Assembly (NCBI GenBank): GCA_902773005.1
Contig: CACYCS010000004.1
Location: 31,536 to 95,535, forward strand
From: an uncultured Erysipelotrichaceae bacterium
Lineage (GTDB): Bacteria; Bacillota_I; Bacilli_A; RFN20; CAG-826
DNA length: 64,000 nucleotides
Direction: 5' to 3'
The notes below the pieces were generated by a model, which was not told the DNA's origin, searched no databases, and saw only the letters and a list, made by a program, of their open reading frames with translations. Shown piece after piece: positions 46,064 through 54,434 of the stretch (the stretch's first letter is position 1; every line of letters starts with the position of its first letter). Made by a program: the position numbers and the translations under genes.

Positions 46064-47283
46064 CGAATATGGATATTGAGACGCTTGCCAAAGAATATCG
46101 AGCCCACTTCGAATCGAGCTACGAAAGCGATAACTACTATCATTTCTGCACGAAGCAGAAAGTGCATTTAGCGACCCCGTGCATCAATATTGTGGGGACA
46201 AATGGCAAATCCATCACCGGAAAGCTTTTATCGGGCATCTACGAAAAGGCGGGCTTCAAAGTTGGCTTATTGCTGCCGTATTTCTTTGATTCCCCATGCG
46301 AGATGATTCGCATCAATGGGACTTGCATATCTCCATCGGAGTTCATGAAGATCTATGACGCCAAGGCCAAGGATTTTGCGAAGTTTGGCCTAAGCCCTTT
46401 TGAGCAAATCGTCGTAATCGCATATGAATATTTCAACGCCTCAAAACTCGATATCTGCGTACTATGCGCTTCGATGGGCGGCGAAGCCGATGCCACAAAC
46501 ATCGAGCGCCTCGATCAGCGTCTAGTCATTTTGACCAAAGTCGCCTTGGACCACACCTCTTACTTAGGAACCACATTATCCCAAATCGCGATGAGCAAAG
46601 TCGCTTTGCTCCGTGAAGAGACGCCGATCCTAGTCGGCACGCTGGATGATGATTGCAAAAAAGTGGTGCAGGATTTTGCCGATGATATGTCCGCGAGATT
46701 TATTGAATCCGATAGCTACCACCATCAGCACACGGCAGATGGCATGTTCTATTTCGATTATCGTCCATACAAGGAACTTGCGATCAATTGCTTAGGCGAA
46801 GCTGCCGTTTATGACGCTTGCCTCGCGATTGAGGCGAGTAAGATCTTACAAAACGACTTCCCCGTAACTGAAGAAGCGGTCCGGGCAGCGCTTCTAGAAA
46901 AGATGCTGCCGTATCGCTTCGAACAACGCGATCGCCTGATTCTCGATTCCGGGAATAACGTGGATGCGATGTTTTCGCTTGTGAAGGCGTTAAGGACTCT
47001 TTCGAAAGGAAAACCGATACACGTGGTCTTCGGATGCAAAGCGAATAAGAATGTTGCGGCCATGCTTCCTCCGCTAGCGAACTACGGATGTGACATCCAC
47101 CTAACGACCTTTGATGCGCCTCAAGCAAAGGCGGAGGAGGACTTCTTCATCTTCTTAGGCGATTATGATTTCACCGCTAACCCCATCGAACTTGTGAAAA
47201 AGCTCTTAGCCGATTATCCGGATGATGTGATTCTCGTGACGGGCGACCCGCTTCTATGCCACCAGGTGGCGAAAGGATTATGA
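46060..47283 (+). CDS. FolC-like Mur ligase family protein
   Basis: 407 aa. The P-loop VGTNGKS (about 47-53), LDQRLVILTKVALDHTSYLG (metal-binding His region), LVGTLD and the C-terminal RFEQRDRLILDSGNNVDAM/VVFGCKANKN follow the folylpolyglutamate synthase fold. It is diverged: GTNGKGS is reduced to GTNGKSI and the DGAHN motif to DSGNN. The substrate could therefore be folate or another gamma-glutamyl acceptor. Coupled to smpB by 4 nt and to a small membrane protein downstream. Confidence 0.78.
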   Translation: MTNMDIETLAKEYRAHFESSYESDNYYHFCTKQKVHLATPCINIVGTNGKSITGKLLSGIYEKAGFKVGLLLPYFFDSPCEMIRINGTCISPSEFMKIYDAKAKDFAKFGLSPFEQIVVIAYEYFNASKLDICVLCASMGGEADATNIERLDQRLVILTKVALDHTSYLGTTLSQIAMSKVALLREETPILVGTLDDDCKKVVQDFADDMSARFIESDSYHHQHTADGMFYFDYRPYKELAINCLGEAAVYDACLAIEASKILQNDFPVTEEAVRAALLEKMLPYRFEQRDRLILDSGNNVDAMFSLVKALRTLSKGKPIHVVFGCKANKNVAAMLPPLANYGCDIHLTTFDAPQAKAEEDFFIFLGDYDFTANPIELVKKLLADYPDDVILVTGDPLLCHQVAKGL

Positions 47284-47456
47284 TGGCGAAGAAAGACCAG
47301 GAACCGATACCCGAGATCGATGAATCGCTATTGACTCCTGCCCAAAAGAAGGAGATGCACTCCAAGCAATTCGGCATCGGTTGGTATATCTTTTTTGGCG
47401 TGATGTTCTCCCTGATCATCGCTTGCATAATCGTCATCATCGCGCTGCCAAAATAA
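47280..47456 (+). CDS. Small single-pass membrane protein
   Basis: 58 aa with a polar N-terminal half and one C-terminal hydrophobic helix (about 32-56). The start ATG 47280 (or 47283) overlaps the stop of the FolC-like gene, so translation is coupled. Function unknown. Confidence 0.6.
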   Translation: MMAKKDQEPIPEIDESLLTPAQKKEMHSKQFGIGWYIFFGVMFSLIIACIIVIIALPK

Positions 47457-47529
47457 ATTGAGTTGGCTTCTCCCGCGCTTGATTGCGCAATGATAAAATA
47501 TAATGCGTTGCAGATAGAGGTATCCGCCT

Positions 47530-49017
47530 ATGAACGCCATTGGTTTTGACAATGAAAAATACATCGCGATGCAAAGTGAACGCATCAAAGAGAGAATCGA
47601 TCAGTTTGGCGGGAAACTCTATCTAGAATTCGGCGGTAAGCTTTTCGATGATTTCCATGCGTCTAGGGTTCTCCCTGGCTTTGAGCCCGACACGAAGCTT
47701 CAGATGCTTCTGACCATGAAGGACAAGGCCGAAATTGTAATCGTCATCAATTCCAAGACCATCGAAGATGCCAAGGTCCGCGGAGATTTAGGAATCACCT
47801 ATGATCAGGATGTTTTCCGTCTTATCGATGCTTTCCGCGCGGCAGGGCTCTTTGTCGGAAGCGTCTGCCTCACCCAATACGCACCGCTAAAAGGAACAAA
47901 GACCTTCGAGAAAATTCTGAACAAGCAGGGGATTAAAACCTATCATCATTATGCGATTCCCAATTACCCATATGACGTCGACAAGATCGTTTCCGATGAG
48001 GGATATGGGAAAAATGATTACATCGAGACCGAGCGTAGCCTCGTCGTCGTCACTGCTCCTGGGCCTGGCGCTGGCAAAATGGCCACCTGCCTCTCACAGC
48101 TATATAACGACAATAAGCGCGGCATCAAATCCGGATACGCCAAATTCGAGACGTTCCCGATCTGGAACCTGCCGCTGAAACATCCCGTGAACCTCGCTTA
48201 TGAAGCAGCTACCGCGGATCTCAATGACGTCAATATGATCGACCCGTACCACCTTGAAGCTTATGGGGTATCTACGGTCAACTACAATAGGGATGTCGAG
48301 ATCTTCCCGGTCCTCAATCGCATATTCGAAAGAATCCAGGGCGAATCCCCATACAAATCCCCGACCGATATGGGCGTCAACATGGCTGGGTATTGCATCT
48401 CTGACGATGCGGTTTGCCAAGAGGCTGCCAAGCAAGAAATCGTAAGACGTTACTTGACTGCTTTGGTTGACCGCCGCAAAGAGCGCGCGTCCGATGAAAC
48501 GGTTGCGAAGCTCGACAATCTACTGAAAGCAAATGGGCTAAGCGTAGCTGATCGCCCCTGCGTTGCGGCAGCTATTGCCAAATCGGAGAAAACCGGAGGG
48601 CCAGCAACCGCAATCGAACTGAATGACGGCACGATCATCACTGGAAAATCATCCGAGCTTCTTGGCCCTAGCAGCGCGATGATCTTGAACGCTCTTAAAT
48701 ACCTTGCGGGCATCCAAGACAAAATCCTTTTGATCCCGAAAGCCATTATTGAGCCTATCTGCAATTTGAAGACGAAATCCCTCGGTGGACATAATCCAAG
48801 ACTGCATGTTGATGAGGTTTTGCTGGCTTTATCGATTTCTGCGGTCACAAATCCGCTCGCAGAACTCGCGCTCGCACAGCTTCCATTGCTCCGCCACGCG
48901 CAGTGCCATTCGACTGTGATTCTGTCTCAGATGGACTCCAACACAATCAGAAAACTCGGGATCGATTTGACCTCCGAGCCAGTCTACGAGAAGAAGAAAC
49001 TCTATCACGCAAAATAA
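47530..49017 (+). CDS. DUF1846 (UPF0371) family protein
   Basis: 495 aa, the standard family length. Stretches typical of the family are IGFDNEKYIAMQSERIKERI, LLTMKDKAEIVIVI, VVVTAPGPGAGKMATCLSQLYND and NLPLKHPVNLAYEAATADLNDVNMIDP. The protein is common in Bacillota; its cellular role is unsettled. TATAAT at about 47500 and GAGGT before the ATG give a short leader. Confidence 0.9.
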   Translation: MNAIGFDNEKYIAMQSERIKERIDQFGGKLYLEFGGKLFDDFHASRVLPGFEPDTKLQMLLTMKDKAEIVIVINSKTIEDAKVRGDLGITYDQDVFRLIDAFRAAGLFVGSVCLTQYAPLKGTKTFEKILNKQGIKTYHHYAIPNYPYDVDKIVSDEGYGKNDYIETERSLVVVTAPGPGAGKMATCLSQLYNDNKRGIKSGYAKFETFPIWNLPLKHPVNLAYEAATADLNDVNMIDPYHLEAYGVSTVNYNRDVEIFPVLNRIFERIQGESPYKSPTDMGVNMAGYCISDDAVCQEAAKQEIVRRYLTALVDRRKERASDETVAKLDNLLKANGLSVADRPCVAAAIAKSEKTGGPATAIELNDGTIITGKSSELLGPSSAMILNALKYLAGIQDKILLIPKAIIEPICNLKTKSLGGHNPRLHVDEVLLALSISAVTNPLAELALAQLPLLRHAQCHSTVILSQMDSNTIRKLGIDLTSEPVYEKKKLYHAK

Positions 49018-49144
49018 TTGCATGAAGGGAAGTACGCGCCCCAACTTGCCTAATCGGCAAATCCCGTACAATGTAAAAGAATTACCTCTTGCGTATCAAA
49101 ATTTTGGACCTAAAATTTCGTAGATTCCAAGGAAGGAGAGAGCC

Positions 49145-49276
49145 ATGGACGACGAACGCAAAATCGACTTGGATACCGATGACGCTGACCTCGAAGCCTA
49201 TCTGGATTACGCTCTCGCAGCCGATGAGGAATCCTCCCGTGACGCGATTGAATACGCAAACGTCATGGCCGACTAA
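49145..49276 (+). CDS. 43-residue highly acidic protein
   Basis: ATG 49145 to TAA 49274-49276 encodes 43 aa with about 15 Asp/Glu and only three basic residues (DLDTDDADLEAYLDYALAADEE). A strong AAGGAGAG lies 6 nt upstream and a terminator follows, so the ORF has all the signals of a real gene. It is a candidate small regulator or DNA-mimic-like protein; no family known. Confidence 0.65.
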   Translation: MDDERKIDLDTDDADLEAYLDYALAADEESSRDAIEYANVMAD

Positions 49277-49302
49277 CTAAGGGTTTTATAACCATGCTAA
49301 TG

Positions 49303-49330
49303 CCCAGCTCGGGAAACCGGGTTGGGTTTT
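49303..49330 (+). terminator. Terminator after the small acidic protein gene
   Basis: CCCAGCTCGG, a GAAA loop and CCGGGTTGGG (two wobble or mismatch pairs), then TTTT. Confidence 0.75.
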
Positions 49331-49392
49331 CCTTCTGTTTGGCAACCGATGGGTTATTGGCCCAAAGCGTATGTCATAGCTCGGTTTAACCC

Positions 49393-50112
49393 TTAGCCGG
49401 CCACGCTTTCAATGGAGTTTGCGCAAATGTATGTATCAAATGATTTGCTAGGGTCAAAATCAAAATATGTTACATCGCCCTTTGCTGATACGGCGCGATA
49501 GATTAAATCGGGGGATGATTCGCCAAGCGGGAGCGTTTCCCCACTTTTCATGCAAATCGTTTCGCTCTTGGAAACGCGCTTTCCCTCGACTGCCTTTATT
49601 TTTCCATCGCTGTCTCTTGTTACCTTCTCTTCGCCGATGTTGGAAACGTTAGCTTCCTTCTTTTCTAGAGGCACGATGTGAGTATCTGGAGTCGGCGTGA
49701 CTTTTTCGGGCTCAAGATCACAATAGATTGAGCTGTCGTTCTTGACGTAATTGTTTTGGACAAAAGAAATAGGGTCATCGATAGTTTCGAAGGTCGCTTC
49801 AACGGAATACCTCACTATATCCATGGGCTTAAGCGGATATATGTCATCGGTCCGATAATGATAGAGTTTGGCTTTCGAAGATACCATCCATTCATAGCCA
49901 TACGCTAGGACGACTTCTCCATCTCGAACCGCGTACTTCACGTACTTCGGTTTAATCAAAATATCTTCTTCCCACTTGCAGGTATACACGTTTCCTACAG
50001 AGGAGACTATTTCCACCGAAACTTGCTCCTCTTGAACCGATCCACAGGAAACACACCCGAGCGAAAACGAAGCGGGCGCTAACAAAGCGAACAATTTAAA
50101 AACTTTTTTCAT
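49393..50112 (-). CDS. Lipoprotein, function unknown
   Basis: 239 aa. A basic start (KKVFKLFALL) and hydrophobic core lead to LGCVSCGS, with the lipid-modified cysteine at about 20 or 23. The mature part is polar, with no recognisable domain. It starts 12 nt after the stop of a 27-codon ORF on the same transcript, with GAGGG as a moderate ribosome site. Confidence 0.65.
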   Translation of the reverse strand: MKKVFKLFALLAPASFSLGCVSCGSVQEEQVSVEIVSSVGNVYTCKWEEDILIKPKYVKYAVRDGEVVLAYGYEWMVSSKAKLYHYRTDDIYPLKPMDIVRYSVEATFETIDDPISFVQNNYVKNDSSIYCDLEPEKVTPTPDTHIVPLEKKEANVSNIGEEKVTRDSDGKIKAVEGKRVSKSETICMKSGETLPLGESSPDLIYRAVSAKGDVTYFDFDPSKSFDTYICANSIESVAG

Positions 50113-50124
50113 TTCCAGTGCCCT

Positions 50125-50208
50125 CTAGAAAGTGGAGACCCCCAACCGCGCCGGCAAAATCAACCCTGCTACAAGAGGATACGAGAAACAAGCGAGAACG
50201 CGATTCAT
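50125..50208 (-). CDS. 27-residue upstream ORF (possible leader peptide)
   Basis: ATG at 50208 with a near-perfect AAGGAG site upstream; TAG at 50127-50125. The peptide begins MNRVLACF and is hydrophobic. It sits between a promoter and the lipoprotein gene. It could be a leader peptide that couples or attenuates translation of the lipoprotein. Confidence 0.45.
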   Translation of the reverse strand: MNRVLACFSYPLVAGLILPARLGVSTF

Positions 50209-50227
50209 AATTATCTCCTTTTCCTAA

Positions 50228-50256
50228 ATTTATCACTTGTAGTCAAAAGAGGTCAA
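50228..50256 (-). promoter_or_regulatory. Promoter of the leader ORF and lipoprotein gene
   Basis: On the minus strand TTGACC (50256 to 50251), a 17 nt spacer and ATAAAT (50233 to 50228). The stretch from there to 50411 contains nothing else I can identify. Confidence 0.55.
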
Positions 50257-50411
50257 TGGACTGTATTTCTTTTGACGCTTTTCAAGAAGAACAAATATAG
50301 TCCAAAAAACAGCAAAAATCCGCCTGATTCCAAAGTTAGCCACCCTCGTCTGCTACTGTGCATGGGTCGATTGCTAATTGGGCTTTAGGGGTGGAGAATC
50401 TGCATTCAGGA

Positions 50412-51839
50412 TTAACTAAAAAGAGCGCTTAAGGTTAATACCTGCCCGTAGTCGCTCGCGTATTCCCCGCGACGCAGTCCAAAGGTTGTAAGCAGGACCG
50501 TTCGGATGCTGTACTTTTTTGGCATATGATTTCTAATGGCTTCCTTTTTGGTATCGAGGTCAAGATGGCTTTGAAGGTCCATCCGATATTCGTTGGAATA
50601 GAATTTGGCCTCGCAGAGATTAACTACGCCATCGCCTCTTTTGAGCACAAGGTCGATTTGGGCTTTTCTTTCATCGCTGCAGAGCAAGGAAGCCTCGCAG
50701 GCGACGCCCGCTATTCCTAGATGAAATTGTATTTGTTTGATGTGATTAAAGCATACGTTCTCGAACGCCAATCCCTTCCAAGTATTTGCCTTTGGGGTGG
50801 AATCGATGCCTTTCCAGTACCCCTCGCGACCCTGATTACCTTTGACATGCTTTAGATAGAATAAACAGAAGGGATCGATGAGCTTATATAGGGGCTCGCG
50901 TTTGTTTCCGCCAAAAGGAACATACGCCATGATGAATTCGCCTTGTTCGAGCGCCTTAAGCATGTCAGATAAGGTCCCGCCTTTGCGAATGCCTGTCGCT
51001 TCTTCAATCTCGCTACGTGAACGGCCGATGTTCTTTTGGCCAATTGCCTCGATAAGCGAGCGGTAGGTGTCTGAATGCGCGAACTGAGAAGAGAACAAGG
51101 TCTCGAATTCATTCTCAAAAGGAGCCGCCTTGCGGAAAAAAAGAGAGTCAATGTTCTCCGCGACCGACCTTTCAGGATGCAAATAATTGAAATAGTAGGG
51201 GACTCCACCAAGCGCCATGTAAATCTCGGTGATCTCGTAATCCGACCACTCGAATCGATTTGATTCTAGAAGCTGCTTGCATTCTTTTAATGAGAATGGT
51301 TGCAGCCGAAGTTGGAAGGTAACGCGATCATATAGCCCGCCTTTAGCGCGAATCAGGTTGTCCAGAATCCAAGAACTTGCGCTCCCGCAGGCGATTAGGA
51401 CCATATTGTCATGGATGCAGCCGTAGTTGTTCCAAAAATCTGATAGCGCATTCAGAAAGCCGGACTTTGGAGTATCCATCCAAGGCATTTCGTCGATGAA
51501 GACAACATAACGCTGGTTTGAAGGAATGTTGTTAAGCAATTCTTCCAGGGCGAAGAACGCTTCGCTCCAAGAGGTGAACTTCGGAATTGCTTTACTGGCG
51601 CCGTATCTAATTAAACTGTCGCGGAACGCGTTGAGCTGCATAATTTTCTTTTGCCGCCCATCTTTGCTCTTATCAGGTTGCGAACCAGCATGACGAAAGG
51701 CATAGGATTCGCGGCATACTTGGTCGATTAGATAGGTCTTTCCTACGCGTCTCCTGCCGTAAACAGCGACAAACTCTGGCTTGCCGCTATTCAGAACGCG
51801 GTTCAAATCCGCGATTTCGTTTTCTCTTCCTACAATCAT
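50412..51839 (-). CDS. Archaeal-type ATPase with C-terminal DUF234/PD-(D/E)XK-like domain
   Basis: 475 aa. IVGRENEIADLNRVL and P-loop GRRRVGKT (28-35) with Walker B YVVFIDEMPWMD define the archaeal ATPase (STAND-like) fold. A winged-helix segment follows (GRSRSEIEEATGIRKGGTLSDMLKALEQGEFI). The C-terminus carries a nuclease-like core with D396, E410 and K412 (DLVLKRGDGVVNLCEAK). Two 55 bp palindromic repeats lie just upstream. Such proteins are abundant in host-associated bacteria; no role is established here. Confidence 0.82.
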   Translation of the reverse strand: MIVGRENEIADLNRVLNSGKPEFVAVYGRRRVGKTYLIDQVCRESYAFRHAGSQPDKSKDGRQKKIMQLNAFRDSLIRYGASKAIPKFTSWSEAFFALEELLNNIPSNQRYVVFIDEMPWMDTPKSGFLNALSDFWNNYGCIHDNMVLIACGSASSWILDNLIRAKGGLYDRVTFQLRLQPFSLKECKQLLESNRFEWSDYEITEIYMALGGVPYYFNYLHPERSVAENIDSLFFRKAAPFENEFETLFSSQFAHSDTYRSLIEAIGQKNIGRSRSEIEEATGIRKGGTLSDMLKALEQGEFIMAYVPFGGNKREPLYKLIDPFCLFYLKHVKGNQGREGYWKGIDSTPKANTWKGLAFENVCFNHIKQIQFHLGIAGVACEASLLCSDERKAQIDLVLKRGDGVVNLCEAKFYSNEYRMDLQSHLDLDTKKEAIRNHMPKKYSIRTVLLTTFGLRRGEYASDYGQVLTLSALFS

Positions 51840-51874
51840 AGTGCTACTCCGTGCCCTAAGTATATTACATTGAA

Positions 51875-51990
51875 TGTCGATTTTCAGCCCCGAAACGATT
51901 TTTTTGCCTCTCGGGGCTATTTATCGACAAAAATATGTCGATTTTCAGCCCTGAAACGATTTTTTGGCTTCTCGGGGCTATTTATCGACA
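51875..51990 (-). repeat. Tandem pair of 55 bp imperfect palindromes upstream of the ATPase
   Basis: Two copies (51875-51929 and 51936-51990, period 61) run TGTCGATTTTCAGCCC...GGGGCTATTTATCGACA. Within each, TGTCGAT/ATCGACA and AGCCCCGA/TCGGGGCT are inverted (the second copy has AGCCCTGA). A likely -10 box for the ATPase gene (minus-strand TATACT, 51864-51859) lies just beyond the first copy, so the pair is placed as an operator. Confidence 0.88.
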
Positions 51991-52078
51991 TTTAATCTCT
52001 CGGCTGTACGGTTAAGCCCTTTTTCTTTCAATTCGCGCGCGTCCGTGTATTATTGTTACGCACACGGAGGCATGAGCA

Positions 52079-52561
52079 ATGGAAATCCACCGAACTGACA
52101 ATCTGAACTGGGACGAATACTTCATGGGCATCGCCAAATTGAGCGCGCTCCGCTCCAAAGACCCTTCGACCACTGTCGGCGCTTGCATCGTCGACGACAA
52201 CCACAAAGTGGTATCCATTGGCTATAACGGCATGCCTCGCGGTGTCGATGACGACAAAATCCCTTGGGGACATGGCGAGGGTTTGATGTCCAAATACCTC
52301 TATGTCTGCCATGCGGAATTCAACGCTATCCTCAATACCAGGGATGGCTCTGCCCTCAATGGCTGCACGATCTACGTGACGCTATTCCCCTGCAACGAAT
52401 GTGCGAAGGCCATCATTCAGGTCGGCATCAAGAAGATCATCTACCTCGATGACAAATACCACGATCATATTGAAGAGCAGGCATCCCGCAAGATCCTCGA
52501 TATGGCAGGGATAAAATACGAACAATACAAAGGACGTGACGTGAAATTCGATGTTAAATAG
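52079..52561 (+). CDS. comEB: dCMP deaminase (ComEB-like)
   Basis: 160 aa. The zinc-dependent deaminase motif is complete: CHAEFNAIL (His-Ala-Glu) and PCNECAK (two Cys). STTVGACIVDDNHKVVSIGYNGMPRG and the C-terminal YKGRDVKF are typical of dCMP deaminases, which make dUMP for thymidylate synthesis. TATTAT and an ACGGAGG site precede it. It overlaps the next ORF by 11 nt. Confidence 0.92.
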   Translation: MEIHRTDNLNWDEYFMGIAKLSALRSKDPSTTVGACIVDDNHKVVSIGYNGMPRGVDDDKIPWGHGEGLMSKYLYVCHAEFNAILNTRDGSALNGCTIYVTLFPCNECAKAIIQVGIKKIIYLDDKYHDHIEEQASRKILDMAGIKYEQYKGRDVKFDVK

Positions 52562-52766
52562 GCATTCCACGATATATAGGATTCTTGCGATACTTGTCGC
52601 TTTCGCTTTGATTGGCATCGCGATTTTCGTGCCGCTTGCCATGCCTGAAGGAAGGAACGATATCATCCTGATCGTCGCGGCATCGATATGGGGAGTCGCG
52701 TTGATTGCGACCATCGTCATTACCGAGATCTATTGGCACAAACGAAAGAAAAACAAAGATGAGTGA
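52551..52766 (+). CDS. Small two-helix membrane protein
   Basis: 71 aa with two hydrophobic helices (about 8-29 and 38-59) and a basic tail (WHKRKKNKDE). It overlaps comEB by 11 nt and ecfA1 by 8 nt, so it is a translationally coupled link in the comEB-ecf operon. Function unknown. Confidence 0.65.
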   Translation: MLNRHSTIYRILAILVAFALIGIAIFVPLAMPEGRNDIILIVAASIWGVALIATIVITEIYWHKRKKNKDE

Positions 52767-53583
52767 AGCTCTGAAAGTAGAGAACATACGCTTCCAATAC
52801 GATAAGGCTGAACGCATCATCCTCGATGGTGTTTCCTTTTCCGTCGAAGCGGGATCCTATGTTTCCTTGATTGGTCATAATGGCTCTGGCAAATCCACGA
52901 TGGCGAAGCTCATTATGGGCCTATTAGGCGATTACGAGGGGGACGTGTATCTATTTGGCGAAAAACTCGAGAAGAGCACCCTCAAGAGATTGCGTGCCAA
53001 AATCGGCATTGTTTTCCAGAATCCCGACAACCAATTTGTGGGTTCCACCGTTGCCGATGACATTGCCTTCGGCTTAGAGAATACCCAGGTTCCCCACGAA
53101 CAGATGCAATCGATCATCGACGAAGTTGCTCGCGATGCCGGGATGGAGGAATTCCTCAATCACGAGCCTTCTTCCCTTTCGGGCGGGCAGAAGCAAAGGG
53201 TTGCGATCGCCGGAGTTCTCGCGATGAAGCCATCCCTTGTGATTTTCGACGAGGCAACCGCGATGCTCGACCCTCGGGGGAAAAAGGAAATCAGGAACTT
53301 GATTCTGAAGACCAAGAGGGAAAATCCAGACCTCACAATTCTTTCGATTACCCACGATATTGAAGAGGCGGCCGCAAGCGACAAGGTCATCGTCCTCGAA
53401 AGGGGCAAAATCTTGCTGCAGGGAACTCCTTTGGAAGTGTTCAGCCATCACGAAGAGCTTGTGAAGGCTAGGCTCGATGTCCCCTTCGCCGTGCTGCTTC
53501 GCACTGAACTAGAGAAGCAGGGCATTATTGTTCCTAATGATGTCGTGACCATGGAACAGATGGAGGAATTCCTGTGGCAATAA
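52759..53583 (+). CDS. ecfA1: ECF transporter ATPase EcfA1
   Basis: 274 aa. Walker A GHNGSGKST, Q-loop VFQNPDNQFVGSTVADD (the Q-NPDNQ signature of ECF ATPases), LSGGQKQR, Walker B LVIFDEATAMLD and the switch His in SITHDIEEA. With EcfA2 it forms the heterodimer that powers group II ECF vitamin importers, ThiT here being one possible client. ATG 52759 is used; the ORF's extra N-terminus lies inside the upstream gene. Confidence 0.95.
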   Translation: MSEALKVENIRFQYDKAERIILDGVSFSVEAGSYVSLIGHNGSGKSTMAKLIMGLLGDYEGDVYLFGEKLEKSTLKRLRAKIGIVFQNPDNQFVGSTVADDIAFGLENTQVPHEQMQSIIDEVARDAGMEEFLNHEPSSLSGGQKQRVAIAGVLAMKPSLVIFDEATAMLDPRGKKEIRNLILKTKRENPDLTILSITHDIEEAAASDKVIVLERGKILLQGTPLEVFSHHEELVKARLDVPFAVLLRTELEKQGIIVPNDVVTMEQMEEFLWQ

Positions 53584-54434
53584 GGTTTGACTCTGTCTTT
53601 TACGTTTACTCCCCGAAATCCCCTTTGGAGCATCCCGCCCTTAAAGGTGTGGATTTCGAGATCAAAGAAGGCTCTTTCACTGCCCTCGTTGGACGTACTG
53701 GATGTGGCAAGTCCACGATCGTTCAGCACATCAATGCTCTTCTTAATCCAACCTCAGGCCAGGTAACCGTCGAGGACTTCGTTAACGTCTCAGAGAAAAA
53801 GAAACGTTCCAAGAACCTCAAAGATCTTCGCAAGAAAGTCGGGCTTGTATTCCAATTCCCAGAGTATCAGCTTTTCGAGGAGACGGTTGAGAAAGACGTT
53901 GCCTTTGGCCCAAAGAACTTCGGCGCGAAACCGGAAGAGGCTCTTGAAGCCGCTCATAAAGCGTTGGAAGAAGTAGGGTTAGGCCCCGAATTCTATAGCA
54001 GGTCCCCCTTCGAATGCTCGGGAGGCGAGAAAAGAAGGGCCGCCATCGCAGGCGTTCTTGCCCTTCGCCCGAAGTACCTTGTCGTCGATGAGCCTACCGC
54101 AGGTCTTGACCCATTAGGCGCCAAAGAGATGATGAGCCTATTCAAAAAGGTGCATGAAGAAGGTACGAGCGTGGTGCTTGTGACCCATGACATGTCTCTC
54201 GTCCTTGATTATTGCGATTCCGTCATCGTGATCGATAACGGCAAAGTCGCGAAGCAAACGACCCCGCAGGATCTATTCCAAGAGGACATAGAACGCTATT
54301 CCCTCGATAGCCCGCATCTCTTTTCATTGGCTAGGGCATGCAACGAGCATGGGGCCAATATCGATCTATTGAGCCTGCATAGTCCGGAGGACCTCGCAAA
54401 AGCAATCGCGAGGTGGAAACAAGGTGGCCGCTAA
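53574..54434 (+). CDS. ecfA2: ECF transporter ATPase EcfA2
   Basis: 286 aa. Walker A GRTGCGKST, VFQFPEYQLFEETVEKDVAFGP (ECF Q-helix region), signature CSGGEKRR in place of LSGGQ, Walker B LVVDEPTAGLD and VTHDMSLVLD. The second ATPase of the shared energising module. It overlaps ecfA1 and ecfT by 10-11 nt, so the subunits are made together. Confidence 0.95.
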   Translation: MAIRFDSVFYVYSPKSPLEHPALKGVDFEIKEGSFTALVGRTGCGKSTIVQHINALLNPTSGQVTVEDFVNVSEKKKRSKNLKDLRKKVGLVFQFPEYQLFEETVEKDVAFGPKNFGAKPEEALEAAHKALEEVGLGPEFYSRSPFECSGGEKRRAAIAGVLALRPKYLVVDEPTAGLDPLGAKEMMSLFKKVHEEGTSVVLVTHDMSLVLDYCDSVIVIDNGKVAKQTTPQDLFQEDIERYSLDSPHLFSLARACNEHGANIDLLSLHSPEDLAKAIARWKQGGR

